DNA of 64,000 nucleotides from Saprospiraceae bacterium (GTDB taxonomy: Bacteria; Bacteroidota; Bacteroidia; Chitinophagales; Saprospiraceae): NCBI GenBank assembly GCA_016722285.1, contig JADKGI010000018.1, positions 1-64,000 on the forward strand, given 5' to 3'. Numbering within the stretch: the first letter of the stretch is position 1; the number at the start of each line of letters is the position of its first letter. A program made the translations under genes and the position numbers. Below the pieces are notes generated by a model, which saw only the letters and a list, made by a program, of their open reading frames with translations, had not been told where the DNA came from and ran no database searches. Shown here one piece after another: positions 21,490 through 31,378 of this stretch.

Positions 21490-22683
21490 TTGAAATTCAA
21501 CTTGTTTAAAAACACGGGGCCCGGTATTCTGATTACTGCAGCATTTATTGGGCCGGGTACTGTTACCGTTTGTCTTTTGTCCGGAAATAAATTTGGATTT
21601 ACTTTGCTTTGGGTCATGATATTTGCTGTATTTGCTACAAATGTCCTGCAGGAAATGTCAGCCAGACTTGGCCTTGTCACAGGTGCTGGTCTAAGTGAAG
21701 CTATAAAAAATTCATTGACCATCAGGTGGATCAGGTATGCTTTTTTTCTAATGATCATTGCAGGAATTCTCATCGGCAATGCTGCTTATGAAGCCGGCAA
21801 TATGAGTGGCACCCTGATCGGTATGAAGATGATTACTTCATCGACGGTTCCTGATATTTTATTGAATACGCTCGTTTATGCACCGGCTTTTGCATTGTTG
21901 TATTATGGTACCTACAAAGTGATAGAGAAGTTTTTTATTACCATTGTAATTCTGATGAGCTTATCGTTTATCGCTGCTGCCATTATTTCAAAACCCGATA
22001 TTGTTCTACTCATATCTGGATTTATCCCATCCATTCCTGATCAAAGTATTCTTTCCATTGTCGGATTGGTGGGCACTACTGTTGTTCCGTACAATTTGTT
22101 CCTGCACGCTGCTATGATCAAAAATAAATGGAACCATGTCTCCAATCTTAATGATGTCAAAAAAGATACGTTGCTTGCTGTTACCATTGGTGGCATCATA
22201 TCGGCTTGTATCATTATCACAGGTGCTTCTACTTTAGGTCAGGATATCAATAGCATCAGCGATCTATCCACTCCTTTTGAATTAATGTATGGAAGTGCGG
22301 GTAAATATTTGTTTGGGTTCGGAATATTTGCAGCTGGTTTTACATCTACCATCACTGCGCCATTAGCAGCATCACTTGTAGCTAAAGGACTTTTCTCATG
22401 GGATGAAGCGTTGGATAAAAATAAAATAAGATCCATATGGATGGGTATTCTTACCATTGGCTTTATCTTTGCATCTGCCGGCTATAAGCCTATAGAAGTC
22501 ATCAGACTGGCACAATTCGCCAATGGTTTATTACTTCCGGTAATTGCCATTTTTTTGATATGGGTGGTTAATCGACGGAAGGTGATGAACGAATATGTAA
22601 ACACAAGAATTCAAAATATAGCTTCTTTTGTCGTAATGATTATTGCTATTGGATTGGGCATGAAGGGGGTGGGATTAATTTGA
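21490..22683 (+). CDS. Nramp-family transporter with non-canonical metal-site motifs
   Basis: 397 residues, about 11 membrane helices. Overall pattern ('GPGILITAAFIGPG', 'GFTLLWVMIFAVFA', 'LQEMSARLGLVTG', 'VGTTVVPYNLFLHAA', 'AGFTSTITAPLAASLV') is clearly SLC11/Nramp. In classical Mn/Fe transporters helix 1 has DPGN and helix 6 has MPH; here they read GPGT and VPY, so the coordinating Asp, Asn and Met are all replaced. The transported ion is therefore uncertain. This variant pattern is, as I recall, shared by a Bacteroidota subgroup rather than a one-off mutation. Start is TTG 21490, required to keep helix 1. The downstream DUF6495 gene starts 11 bases after the stop. Confidence 0.82.
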   Translation: MKFNLFKNTGPGILITAAFIGPGTVTVCLLSGNKFGFTLLWVMIFAVFATNVLQEMSARLGLVTGAGLSEAIKNSLTIRWIRYAFFLMIIAGILIGNAAYEAGNMSGTLIGMKMITSSTVPDILLNTLVYAPAFALLYYGTYKVIEKFFITIVILMSLSFIAAAIISKPDIVLLISGFIPSIPDQSILSIVGLVGTTVVPYNLFLHAAMIKNKWNHVSNLNDVKKDTLLAVTIGGIISACIIITGASTLGQDINSISDLSTPFELMYGSAGKYLFGFGIFAAGFTSTITAPLAASLVAKGLFSWDEALDKNKIRSIWMGILTIGFIFASAGYKPIEVIRLAQFANGLLLPVIAIFLIWVVNRRKVMNEYVNTRIQNIASFVVMIIAIGLGMKGVGLI

Positions 22684-22694
22684 ATGAAAGGGTT

Positions 22695-23153
22695 ATGAAG
22701 TACAGAAGATTATCAAATCAAGAGTTGGAAAGTTTTGAAAAAGAATTTATCGGTTTCCTTGTCGTAAATGGAATTGATGCTGATGAATGGATCAATATAA
22801 AAAAAACTGACCTGAATAGAACTCATGCCCTTTTAGAAGAGTTTAGTGATGTAATCCTGGAAGGAATTCTGACAAAGATAATGTATATAGAATACTTTGG
22901 CGATGAAGGACTTAAATTGTTTAAATGTGACGAAAATACCATTTTTCTGATAGGAATAGAACCGCCGAATTCTTTTACTAATTTAGAAACTATGGTAGCA
23001 GATTTATCAAAACATCCTGATGCCTATAGCATCTACTACACTTCCAAAGATTACATTCCTGACCGCAATACCGAGCTATTCAGAATGATACAATCAGGTG
23101 GTTTGGTTTCAAATGGACATTACTATAATCAATTTTCTAAGCAAGAGATTTAA
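22695..23153 (+). CDS. DUF6495 family protein
   Basis: 152 residues from ATG 22695. An upstream in-frame TTG at 22680 is possible, but 'MKYRRLSNQELESFEKEFI' (in part) is the conserved beginning of this small Bacteroidota family, and a GAAAGGG stretch lies just before the ATG. No catalytic motif or membrane segment is evident; it looks like a soluble acidic alpha/beta protein. Function unknown. It lies between the Nramp-like transporter and the DNA glycosylase, all on the same strand. Confidence 0.7.
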   Translation: MKYRRLSNQELESFEKEFIGFLVVNGIDADEWINIKKTDLNRTHALLEEFSDVILEGILTKIMYIEYFGDEGLKLFKCDENTIFLIGIEPPNSFTNLETMVADLSKHPDAYSIYYTSKDYIPDRNTELFRMIQSGGLVSNGHYYNQFSKQEI

Positions 23154-23186
23154 CGAAATAAATGGTTTTCATGATTTTATTAAGAT

Positions 23187-23840
23187 ATGATTTTATCGCA
23201 AATACTTATTGCTGAAATAATTCCACAAGATTACTATCAAAATAAGGATGTAGTTAATATGGCCAAATCTCTCTTAGGCAAAATTATCACTACCCGATTT
23301 GATGGTAAAATCACATCCGGGATTATAGTAGAAACTGAATCCTATCGCGGACCTGATGACAGAGGCAGTCACGCTTATGGTGGTCGTTTTACTGATCGAA
23401 CCAGAACGATGTACAGTAACGGTGGTGCTGGTTATGTGTATATTTGCTACGGTATGCACCCGATGTTTAATGTTGTGACCGGACCTGAGGGTGATGCTCA
23501 TGTGGTGCTCATTAGAGGAATTGAGCCAATTCAGGGGCTGGATGTCATGGCCGAAAGAAGAAAGCAAAATAAAATAAGTCCGAATCTAACCAACGGGCCG
23601 GCCAAACTGGCTGTGGCACTGGGTATAACCAAGGAAATGGACGGGACATTGCTGTATAATGAAGACAGTCAAATTTTGATATCAGAAGGTACTGTAAGGA
23701 AGGGTAAATATGAAATAGTCACCGGACTTCGAGTTGGTATGAGCGTACATGTCGGTCCATGTGCTTACCGCCCATGGAGGTTTTATATTAAAAATAATAA
23801 GTTTGTAAGCAAGCCACTTTATGTAACTTACGACTTTTAA
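23187..23840 (+). CDS. 3-methyladenine DNA glycosylase (AAG/MPG type)
   Basis: 217 residues. The order of motifs is that of the AAG family: 'AKSLLGKIITT', 'GIIVETESYRGPDDRGSHAYGGR' in sections (with the catalytic Glu in 'VETESY'), 'RTRTMYSNGGAGYVYICYGMHPMFNVV' in sections, 'VLIRGIEP' and 'NGPAKLAVALGI'. These enzymes flip out and excise alkylated purines and hypoxanthine during base-excision repair. Start at 23187 ATG gives a slightly extended N-terminus; a later start near 'QDYYQNKDVV' is not available as Met. Length and motifs are complete, so it should be active. Confidence 0.9.
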   Translation: MILSQILIAEIIPQDYYQNKDVVNMAKSLLGKIITTRFDGKITSGIIVETESYRGPDDRGSHAYGGRFTDRTRTMYSNGGAGYVYICYGMHPMFNVVTGPEGDAHVVLIRGIEPIQGLDVMAERRKQNKISPNLTNGPAKLAVALGITKEMDGTLLYNEDSQILISEGTVRKGKYEIVTGLRVGMSVHVGPCAYRPWRFYIKNNKFVSKPLYVTYDF

Positions 23841-23852
23841 TGATTTGCTAAA

Positions 23853-24400
23853 CTAAACATACTCTTTGGCTTTCTTAAAATGAATCTGTAAGCCCAAAAT
23901 GATGCTCAGAATTATATTGTTATTCACCATTTTATTATAAGCATATCCTGTTTCAATCGACACACATTTATTCAGACATACGGAATATCCAACTTTAGCT
24001 CCATAACCATTCAGAGACTGAGAATCACTATTGCTGGAAAAACAATAGTAAGAAAAATTAACCTGTCCAAAAAAATTTCCGTTTTCATTATTTTCAGGAT
24101 AATACCTTAAAAAAGGTGCAATCTGGTAATAATTAGTGTTTGAAAAACACGCATAACTGGCGTTTAGCCCTCCTGTAAATTTGGTTTTACCAAATACCCA
24201 CTATTAAGATTGATATTGATTAGATTTTCATTGCTCCTATACTCAAAGTAAGCTGCTGCTCCCGTTAGACAGGTCTTTGGAGCGTACTGGACATACATGT
24301 TTAAATCTAAATAATCAACAAAAAAGCTATAGGGGTAATTATCCTTTTCATGTGTCCTAGATATGTTTACTTTATAAAATATAAAGGTAAAAAACTGCAC
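23853..24400 (-). pseudogene. Outer-membrane beta-barrel protein remnant (truncated and frameshifted)
   Basis: On the minus strand the frame from GTG 24400 encodes alternating beta-strand patterns ('YSFFVDYLDLNMYVQY', 'GAAAYFEYRS'). It breaks at the AAA run 24192-24194 and, with one base restored, continues 'GYFGKTKFTGGLNASYACF', 'FLRYYPENNENGNFFGQVNF' (in part) and ends 'LSIILGLQIHFKKAKEYV'. That is the C-terminal two thirds of a small porin-like barrel of about 182 residues. No signal peptide or first strands are present, so the 5' end is probably lost. The stop codon lies inside an AAACATACTCT sequence resembling the dispersed repeat end, hinting that the repeat trims its 3' end. Confidence 0.55.
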
Positions 24401-24440
24401 GACAATGTACCTTATAATTTATTATAAGTAACTAAAAAAT

Positions 24441-27334
24441 ATGGAAAAACAAAAATCCTGTATATTGAAAAAAATTTCTCTTACCGTCATAACTCTATTG
24501 AGTTTCAAATTTGCGTTGCTGTCACAGGTTACAAGTGTAAATTATCTTATAAAGTATAATGACACCACTTCTAAATATGATTGTTATCTGTTGATAAATT
24601 CAGGCTATGCCACTACTGTGGCGAAAAGAACTCAATTTAATGCTCAATATACAATTCTGACTCCTTCTGGCACAGATTTAAACATTTCAGAACGATTTAT
24701 GCCTTTGCAAAATAACAACACATATAATGGGACAATCCCTATGGAATGGAATATTGGTTCAATAATTAGAAGTCCTCAATCACAGCCTCAAAACAATTTT
24801 TTTTCCATTATTGTATCATTATCTCCCACTTCCCAATATAATAATTTATACTCTGGGGATACAATAAAATTATTTTCTCTAATTGTAAATCCTTTACCTC
24901 AATGCAAACAGGAAGTAAGGTTATTTCAAACAGGTGTAGATCCTAATTCTTCTGCAGCTGGCATGGGTGGAGCTGATTTAAGCAATGGGTTTCACTTTTA
25001 GGGGGTGTTTCGCAACTCTATAATGCAAATTCCATTGACAATAGTGTACTGAATCCCGTTGCAGCAATTTCTGGTCCAACAAGCGTTTGCCCTCAGACTA
25101 TCACAACTTTGTACCCGCCCAGCGGTGGAACCTGGCAAAGTTTAAGCCCAGCCATCGCTTCTGTCGATAATTCAGGCATAGTCACAGGACTTATGCCTGG
25201 AACATCTACTTTTATATTTACGAGTAGCACCACAGGGTGCAGATCATTGCCTACCAGCATTATAACTGTAAATACTCCGCCGTCGGTAAGTATCACGGGT
25301 CCTGACACGATTTGTATAGGGCAAACAACCCAGGTCTCGCCATCTTTTCAGGGTACTTGGAGTAGTAGCAATGCAGGTATTGCCTATGTTTCCAACAGCG
25401 GTCTGGTCACCGCGGTATCATCAGGTGTCGTAAATCTTACTTATACCAGTGTGCTAACAGGTTGTCATTCTGAGACGCAAAATATCACTGTGACAGGTAA
25501 CCCGGCAGCAACTCTTAGCAAAAATACTGTTGAAATTAACAAGACTATCAACCTGAGTCCCACTACCGGCGGTACATGGGTCAGCAATAATCCGGATATT
25601 GTCACCATTCTGAATAATCAGTTTGCGCAAGGCATCAAAAAGGGCAATGCCACTCTAGTATTTCTTTCATCAACCGGTTGCAATTCTTCCAATTTGCCGC
25701 TTACTGTGACGGATCCAGTCAGTACTATAGTAGGTTATGCCTTCAGAGACATGAACGGAAATGGCATATTTGATTCCAATACAGACTCCCCTCTGCCCAA
25801 TTGTGCCATCACTATCCCAGGTATCAATATGACTTTTTATACCGATAAGACCGGTTATTACAATATCAAAGTAGTGCCCGGTACCTATAGCAGTACTTTT
25901 ATGGTGCCGTATGGCCAATGGACTTCCAATACAAAAAACAGGACTATCAATGCAAATGGCTCCATAGCTTATGTATTCGTGGGATTTACTCCAATATCAC
26001 AGGTGCCATCCGCATTGGTTACTATCAATTCACCGCCGTTTTTATGTAATAGTTCTGTAGGGCTCAAAGTGTCTGCCTTCAACAATTCCTCTCAGGTTCT
26101 TTCAGGATATCTGGCAGTAAATATAGACAATAAAACGGGCGTATCTTCTACCGTACCGTTCCCCGTCGGATCTAATGAAAATCAACTCATTTGGGCCATT
26201 AATAACCTATTACCCGGGCATACTTTTACTCCTGAAATCGCTGTGGATGTACCCCTCCCCTCCTCCGGCAATGACAGTCTGTATTATCAGGCATATATCT
26301 TAAGCGAGAATAGTGACACCATATCGACCTTTGCATATTCAGATATCAACTCCTGTACTGTGACCAACGGCAAGGCAAATTCGTGGCCTGACCGCGAAGG
26401 TACCCAACACTTTACATTAAGAAATGAACCGCTGGACTATATGATTCAGTTTCAAAACCCAACCTCTTCAAGGATTCAAAAAGTCACCATCCAAAACCAA
26501 TTAGACGCTAATATCGACCTGTCTTCAATATTAGTTAAAGAATCCAGTCATCCTGTAAATGTATTTCGGGAAGGAAATATGCTGTATTTTGAATTTAATG
26601 ACATCAACCTGAACGGGACAAGAGCAGAAACTAAAAATGGTTTCATCTCATTTCAGGCTAAATTTAATTCAGGGCTACCCGATGGCACCGTCATTATAAA
26701 TTCAGCCAGTATAAACTTCGACAATATCCAAACTATCAACACCAACAGTACCATAAATACAATAGTTACCTCCCTGCTTTACAACCCGCTGCCACTGATG
26801 TGGAAATCATTTCAGGTGAAACGGAATCTTGAAAAGGTCAATCTCGATTGGGAAGTAGAAGGAGAATCGAATGTGGATTCTTATGAAGTGGAATGGCGCA
26901 CAGATGGAAATGCCTTTACCGAAACCGGCAATATACCAGCTCTAAGTAGTTCGCGCACCCACCAAAAATACACCTATACACATTCACACCCCGGCCCCGG
27001 AACCAACTATTACAAAATAAAACAAATAGATAACGATGGCCGCCATACATATTCTGAAATTAGGTCAGTATATTTTATCGGAGCTGATGATTTGAATAAT
27101 GTAATCATATACCCAAATCCAATTCTGAATGTATTAAAAATAAGAGGACTTCCTGTATCAGATGAAGCAATTACATTAACTATTTATGACACAAAAGGTA
27201 TTCTGCTCAAAAAGCAAGTCATAGATATGCACAATTATACTGACATCAATATCGAAGAATTTGCAAGCGGGACATATTTCATCCAGATACGCTCAAATGT
27301 GCAGACAAGAATAGCCAGATTTGTTAAAATGTAA
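24441..27334 (+). CDS. Secreted Ig-like (Big_2) protein with T9SS type A sorting domain (one frameshift)
   Basis: About 964 residues if one base is added at the TTTT run 24996-24999, which joins 'SNGFHF' to 'LGGVSQLYNANSIDN'. Signal peptide at about 10-30. An N-terminal beta-domain is followed by three Ig-like/Big_2 modules ('GGTWQSLSPAIASVDNSG', 'GTWSSSNAGIAYVSNSG', 'GGTWVSNNPDIVTI'), an SdrD/carboxypeptidase-like module ('GYAFRDMNGNGIFDSN'), a DUF7619-like region ('LDYMIQFQNPTSSRI') and a C-terminal type A (Por secretion) domain ('IIYPNPILNVLKI', 'SGTYFIQI'). It is expected on the cell surface or secreted. Role unknown; adhesion or matrix function is a guess. The 3' end is followed by a dispersed repeat. 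Confidence 0.82.
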
Positions 27335-27352
27335 CACTGATATATTGAATTT

Positions 27353-27507
27353 AGAGTATGTTTAAATTTTTATTGCCTTAGAATCAATGTCTTATGAACC
27401 TGACTCCAAAATAATCGCCTCATTTTGCACACTAAATTTGTTGATTATTTTATTGCGAGAACCATAATCTCCTGATTTGCATCTAAGAAAATTTTTAAAC
27501 ATACTCT
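27353..27507. repeat. Dispersed palindromic repeat, full copy B (MITE-like)
   Basis: A perfect 14-bp inverted repeat AGAGTATGTTTAAA (27353-27366) / TTTAAACATACTCT (27494-27507) encloses about 125 bp with no reading frame. TGAATTT occurs directly before the left end (27346-27352) and again at 27511-27517, three bases past the right end, which looks like a 7-bp target duplication. Internal sequence matches copy A. No transposase is in the window. Confidence 0.65.
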
Positions 27508-27618
27508 CAGTGAATTTGTCCATTTTACTCCGAGTATAACCAATATAAAAGACGCTCCTGATTACAATATTATAGAAACTGTTGAATGGGTTCTTTACAA
27601 CTGTTCACGTATTTTGGT

Positions 27619-27626
27619 TATCTTTG
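27619..27626 (+). promoter_or_regulatory. Candidate -7 box for trhO
   Basis: TATCTTTG, exact match to TAnnTTTG, 45 bases before the trhO ATG. Confidence 0.4.
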
Positions 27627-27670
27627 TGCTGATTTTATAAAACCCGCTTCCTGCAAAAGCGTTCAAATCA

Positions 27671-28729
27671 ATGTTCATGAAATCATTACACAACAGAGTC
27701 AATCGCCATGTATTGAAAGAGCGATTGATGGCCGACACTACTCCGAGAGTGACGCTTTCTTTTTATCAATACTATCACCTGGGTAACCCCGGACTTTTCA
27801 GAGATCACTTTTATCTTCTTCTTTCTCCGATAGAAGTTATGGGGCGTATATATGTGTCATATGAGGGTATCAATGCCCAGATATCTGTTCCGTCCGAAAG
27901 GATTGAAGCATTTAAAAATGCCATCCATACCATTACTTTTCTTCAGGATATCCGTCTGAACTGGGCTATAGAAGATGATGGTAAATCGTTTTATAAACTG
28001 ATCATACGTGTCAGAGATAAAATAGTTGCCGACGGACTTGATGATAAAAGTTTTGACGTGACTAATAAAGGGATACATCTGAAAGCAGAAGAATTTAACA
28101 AACTTACAGATAATCCTGAAACCATCATTGTTGATATGCGAAATCATTATGAAAGCGAAGTCGGATACTTCAAAAATGCGATATTGCCTGACGTAGAAAC
28201 ATTTAGAGAAGCGTTGCCGATAGTAGAACTAATTCTTGAAGATAAAAAGGATAGAAATATAGTGATGTATTGTACTGGAGGTATCCGATGTGAAAAAGCA
28301 AGTGCATATTACAAACACAAAGGTTTTAAAAATGTATATCAGGTAGAGGGAGGTATCATCGAGTATGCCAGAAGAGCGAAAGAACTGGGTATTGAAAATA
28401 AATTTATAGGTAAAAACTTTGTTTTCGATGAGCGACTGGGAGAAAAAATATCTGAGGACATCATTTCTAAATGTCATCAGTGCGGTACTCCCAATGATAC
28501 GCACGTCAATTGTGCCAATGATGCCTGTCACATACTTTTCATCCAATGCCCGTCATGTGCAGACAGATATGAGCATACTTGCTCTGACCGATGTATGGGG
28601 TTCAACCGGTTGTCGGAAGAAACCCGAGAAATACTAAAAAAAACTACCCAGTTTAACGGCACTAAATTTGGTAAAGGAAGATATAAAGCCAATCATAAAA
28701 ACGAAAAGCTCGATAGCTCCATGTCTTAA
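27671..28729 (+). CDS. trhO: tRNA uridine(34) hydroxylase TrhO (rhodanese-like)
   Basis: 352 residues, close to the E. coli TrhO/YceA length. An N-terminal UPF0176 domain ('ISYEGINAQIS'-type, here 'VSYEGINAQISVP') precedes a rhodanese domain with 'VDMRNHYESEVG' and the active-site loop 'YCTGGIRCEKAS' (Cys near residue 200). The C-terminal Cys-rich segment ('CHQCGTPNDTHVNCANDAC', 'CPSCADRYEHTCSDRC') matches the family's tail. TrhO hydroxylates U34 in certain tRNAs with oxygen on the way to ho5U derivatives. The PBP1A gene starts 9 bases after the stop, so they are probably cotranscribed. Confidence 0.92.
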   Translation: MFMKSLHNRVNRHVLKERLMADTTPRVTLSFYQYYHLGNPGLFRDHFYLLLSPIEVMGRIYVSYEGINAQISVPSERIEAFKNAIHTITFLQDIRLNWAIEDDGKSFYKLIIRVRDKIVADGLDDKSFDVTNKGIHLKAEEFNKLTDNPETIIVDMRNHYESEVGYFKNAILPDVETFREALPIVELILEDKKDRNIVMYCTGGIRCEKASAYYKHKGFKNVYQVEGGIIEYARRAKELGIENKFIGKNFVFDERLGEKISEDIISKCHQCGTPNDTHVNCANDACHILFIQCPSCADRYEHTCSDRCMGFNRLSEETREILKKTTQFNGTKFGKGRYKANHKNEKLDSSMS

Positions 28730-28738
28730 TAGCCTTGT

Positions 28739-31295
28739 ATGCCAGATCAACCTGATAAAACTTTGCATTCAAAAACCAGATATAACCGATACCTATGGTA
28801 TGGGGTATCCGGTATTGTATTGCTGGTGTTTATTGTTTTTGTTGCTGTAAGCTTTTCGGACTTACCAGGTTTTGATGACCTCGAAAACCCGAAATATGAT
28901 CTGGCTTCTGTCATTTATGACGCTAAAGGTCAACCGTACGGTAGGTATTATATCGAAGACAGGGTTGCAGTAACCTATGATGATTTGTCTGAAAAAGTTA
29001 AAAACACATTATTAGTGACTGAAGATGAGCGATTTTTCAGTCATTGTGGCATTGACCTTCGGGCTTTGGCCAGAGTTGGACTCAAAACACTGATATTCAG
29101 ACAAGAGAGCGCAGGCGGAGGCAGTACCATAACTCAGCAATTGGCAAAACTACTATACAAAAGACCCGATATGGGAGGAATGACTTTCTTTCCAAGGATA
29201 TGTAAATTGATAGTTGTAAAGCTGAAAGAATGGGTCATCGCCGTTAAGCTGGAAAAGAGCTACACCAAGGAAGAGATAATGGCCATGTACCTCAATAAAT
29301 TTGAATTTGTAAATGGTGCTCATGGAATTGAAGCTGCTGCGCAAATATATTTTAGCAAAAATCAGGATTCACTTTCTATATCTGAAGCAGCTACACTTAT
29401 TGGAATGTTAAAGAATCCCAGCTTGTATAATCCAAAACGATTTCCTGATAAGTGCAAACAAAGGAGAGATGTAGTATTAAGTTTGATGAAAGATGCAGAT
29501 TATATTGACAGATCTACTTTTGAAAAACTTGTAAGTAAGGATATAGATATGTCCGGTTTTTCGAAAAACCCAAAGTGAAGGGCCGGCACCTTATTTCCGT
29601 GCAGAGCTTACTAAGTGGCTTAAAAATATTCTCAGGAGCGAAAATATCAGAAAGTCAGACGGCAGCGAATACAATATATATACAGATGGCTTAAAAATAT
29701 ATACTACCATCAATTTGACATATCAAAAGTATGCTGAAGAAGCAGTACAGGAACAAATGCAGTGGAATCAGGAAAGATACCGGCGAGTATGGAAAAACAG
29801 GGATCCCTGGACCTATGATGCGGATGGATATCAAAAAAAACTACGTTCAGATATTCTGGATAACCAGACAAAGGCATCCGATAGATACCTCTCACTCAGA
29901 GATAAAATCATGGGCAATATCTTGACTCAGGTCGAAGAAAAGTATTCCGGTATTGCTATGTCTGATAATGTCATCAAAGTTTTAGATTCAATAAAAGTAA
30001 ATAACACAACGTGGCGGAATGCCACTAATGCCGGCATACTTAACATCGTCCATCAGGATAAATATCACAGATTGATCTATAGTGACTTGTGGAATGACGT
30101 TAAAGATTCATTCAATAAACTTCAGGCTGCATATTATGAAGAATTTTCGACCCCGATAAAGATGAAAGTATTTGATTACGGGGCAAATGGTGAAAAGGAA
30201 ATAGTCATGTCCCCATTTGATTCTGTACGTTACCACAAAATGTTTCTGCAGTGCGGTTTTCTGGCTTTGGAACCATCTACAGGATATGTAAAAGCCTGGG
30301 TGGGTGGCATCAATCACTCTTATTTTAAATACGATCACGCCACGATGCGCAGGTCAGTGGGATCTACCATTAAGCCTTTTGTATATACCCAGGCTATGGC
30401 AGTCGCCAATATCAACCCATGTCAGGAATTTGATGATATTCAATATACTATTTCGCCGGGCGATGCCGGATTTGATGTAATTGAAGCTTGGTCACCCGCC
30501 AATGCCACTGAAGTATTTACCGGCAACAAGTACAACCTGTTTCATGGATTGTTATATTCAAAAAACTCAATCACTGTAAGACTCCTGAAAGAAATGGGTA
30601 CAGTGGCTCCGATACGCGATCTCCTTAACAATCTCGGCATAGATAAAAATCTCAGGTTGGAAAATGGTCACCTGGCTGTACCTAATGTTCCTTCCATATG
30701 TCTTGGAGCTGTCGATCTAACCTTGATGGAGATGACAGGCGCTTATGGTGCTTTTTCAAACAACGGGACCTTCGTTCAACCGGTTTTTGTCGCACAAATA
30801 GAAGATAAAAATGGTAAAGTCATCTATAAGGGCATACCTAAACGTAAGTCAGCGATTAATCCCCTCTACAATTCTGTCATGGTCACTATGTTGAGAAATA
30901 ATGTAGGAGGTAATTTTTCAATGCGTGTAAAATCTAAAATCGGCGGGAAAACAGGAACCACAAATGACTATGCTGACGCCTGGTTTATGGGCATTACTCC
31001 AACGTTAGTGACCGGTGTATGGACAGGTGGCGATGATAAGTGGATTCGTTTTCTGACATTGAATGATGGCCAGGGGTACGTCATGGCAAGACCTGTAAGT
31101 GAAAAATTTTTCCAAAAACTTGAAAATGATCCCACCAGCGGATACGACTTAAAGGCCAATTTCCCCACTCCACCTGTTGGCTATGACCTACTTGTAAATT
31201 GTGAAAAATATAAATATATCGCCCCCTCAGCAGAGCGAAAATCTTTACTTAAAGCAAAACTTAGAAAAGAAGTTTTTGATAATGAGTTTCAATAG
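28739..31295 (+). CDS. Class A penicillin-binding protein 1A (one frameshift)
   Basis: About 851 residues in two frames. A single membrane helix (about 20-40) precedes a GT51 glycosyltransferase domain with 'TEDERFFSHCGID' (catalytic Glu), 'GGSTITQQLAK' and 'MYLNKFEFVNGAHGIEAAA' in part. The transpeptidase domain has 'RSVGSTIKPF' (SxxK serine), 'YSKNS' (SxN) and 'KTGTT'. The enzyme polymerises and cross-links peptidoglycan in the periplasm. The frame shifts at the AAA run near 29572-29574; removing one base gives 'NPSEGPAPYFRAEL', the expected linker. All catalytic motifs are intact on both sides, which argues for a sequence error. The gene follows trhO by 9 bases. Confidence 0.87.
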
Positions 31296-31378
31296 CACAA
31301 AAATCAAGACCTTTGAAATAACTGAACATAATTAGATGTATATGACTTATAAAAATTATAATAACAAAATCAAAGTAA

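Larger units (their letters stand above)
27335..27670. other. Intergenic region holding the full dispersed repeat and a trhO promoter candidate
   Basis: The 336 bases between the type A secreted protein and trhO contain the full palindromic repeat (27353-27507) and a TAnnTTTG box (27619-27626). The remainder shows no reading frame with protein-like composition. Confidence 0.6.

Noticed and set aside
24411..24428. CTTATAATTTATTATAAG palindrome before the type A secreted gene
   Set aside because: Very AT-rich; such palindromes are expected by chance here.
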